A DNA stretch of 64,000 nt from Lutjanus erythropterus (lineage: Eukaryota; Chordata; Actinopteri; Lutjaniformes; Lutjanidae). Positions 63,590 through 64,000 of this stretch are shown one piece after another. A program made the translations under genes and the position numbers. The stretch is from NCBI GenBank assembly GCA_020091685.1, contig CM034603.1, forward strand, positions 27,806,298 through 27,870,297. Reading direction: 5' to 3'. Positions within the stretch are counted from its first letter, which is position 1. Each line of letters begins with the position of its first letter. Under the pieces are notes generated by a model, which was not told where the DNA came from, made no database searches, and saw nothing but the letters and a program-made list of their open reading frames with translations.

Positions 63590-64000
63590 TGCTCCACTGA
63601 AGGTGCCTTTTATCTAAAAGCTAAAAAACTATACTGGAAATCTTCCATTTCTTTTATAAAAAAATGTCTGTAGCAGGGTGCTGCATGTCTGCTCCGTCAG
63701 TCCTAATAAATAAAAAACAATAAACAAGGATTCCTCTGCAAAACTCTAACAGGATATCACAAGATGTAAACAAAAAGAAAGTATATTTTTCTAAATAAAG
63801 TTGTTATTTTTATTACATAAATCTCAAATAATTCAACTATGTTCAAATTTTGCTACAAACTTAATCTGAACTTCCCTTCCATTTTCTGGGAGAAATAGAT
63901 AAAAGTAAAATATGTTCAATTATTCATCCTCCTGTCATGTGCTGTCAATGTAAAATGAGACTTCTTGTCAACACCTGTGTTGGCCAAACTACGGTCCACG

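Overview
The window looks like nuclear DNA of a teleost fish, probably a percomorph (inferred from the style of the short dispersed repeats, not from a database). Two protein-coding genes are readable, both split into exons with canonical GT/AG junctions and both on the minus strand. About 98% of the window is non-coding. No bacterial, plasmid, CRISPR or viral content was seen.

At the left edge (851-3925) are the first four coding exons of a purine phosphoribosyltransferase of the HPRT family. It resembles PRTFDC1 more than HPRT1, and its exon sizes (48, 107, 184, 66 nt) add up to 135 codons, the same as the matching part of human PRTFDC1 as I recall it. A CpG-rich promoter lies just upstream. 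Exons carrying the PRPP-binding loop and C-terminus are outside the window.

From 10631 to 25228 are seven exons (human numbering 3 to 9) of pbx1, the TALE homeodomain co-factor of HOX and MEIS/PREP proteins: 1028 nt, about 342 of roughly 430 residues. The 113-nt exon can be skipped, and the reading frame then gives exactly the short PBX1b tail known from mammals. Exons 1 and 2 are not seen, so everything from 25229 to the right edge appears to be one giant pbx1 intron (at least 38.8 kb).

That intron holds many GC-moderate, motif-rich, repeat-free islands that look like conserved regulatory elements. The most interesting are: a head-to-tail tandem duplication of a ~490-bp block (50418-51404); a PBX:MEIS consensus site and a PBX:HOX site 128 bp apart (62298-62442), suggesting autoregulation; a second PBX:MEIS consensus at 41245; a homeodomain-site-rich island with a perfect 13-bp inverted repeat (36000-36360); and a CpG-rich island with a plus-strand, exon-like open frame ending in a splice donor (56930-57330). 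A perfect DR1 nuclear-receptor half-site pair lies 295 bp from pbx1 exon 3.

The rest is simple repeats, at least six families of short inverted-terminal-repeat elements in several copies, a tRNA-derived SINE nested in one of them, and a terminal-inverted-repeat element filled by a minisatellite 136 bp from pbx1 exon 4. All assignments come from reading the sequence; no alignment was run.
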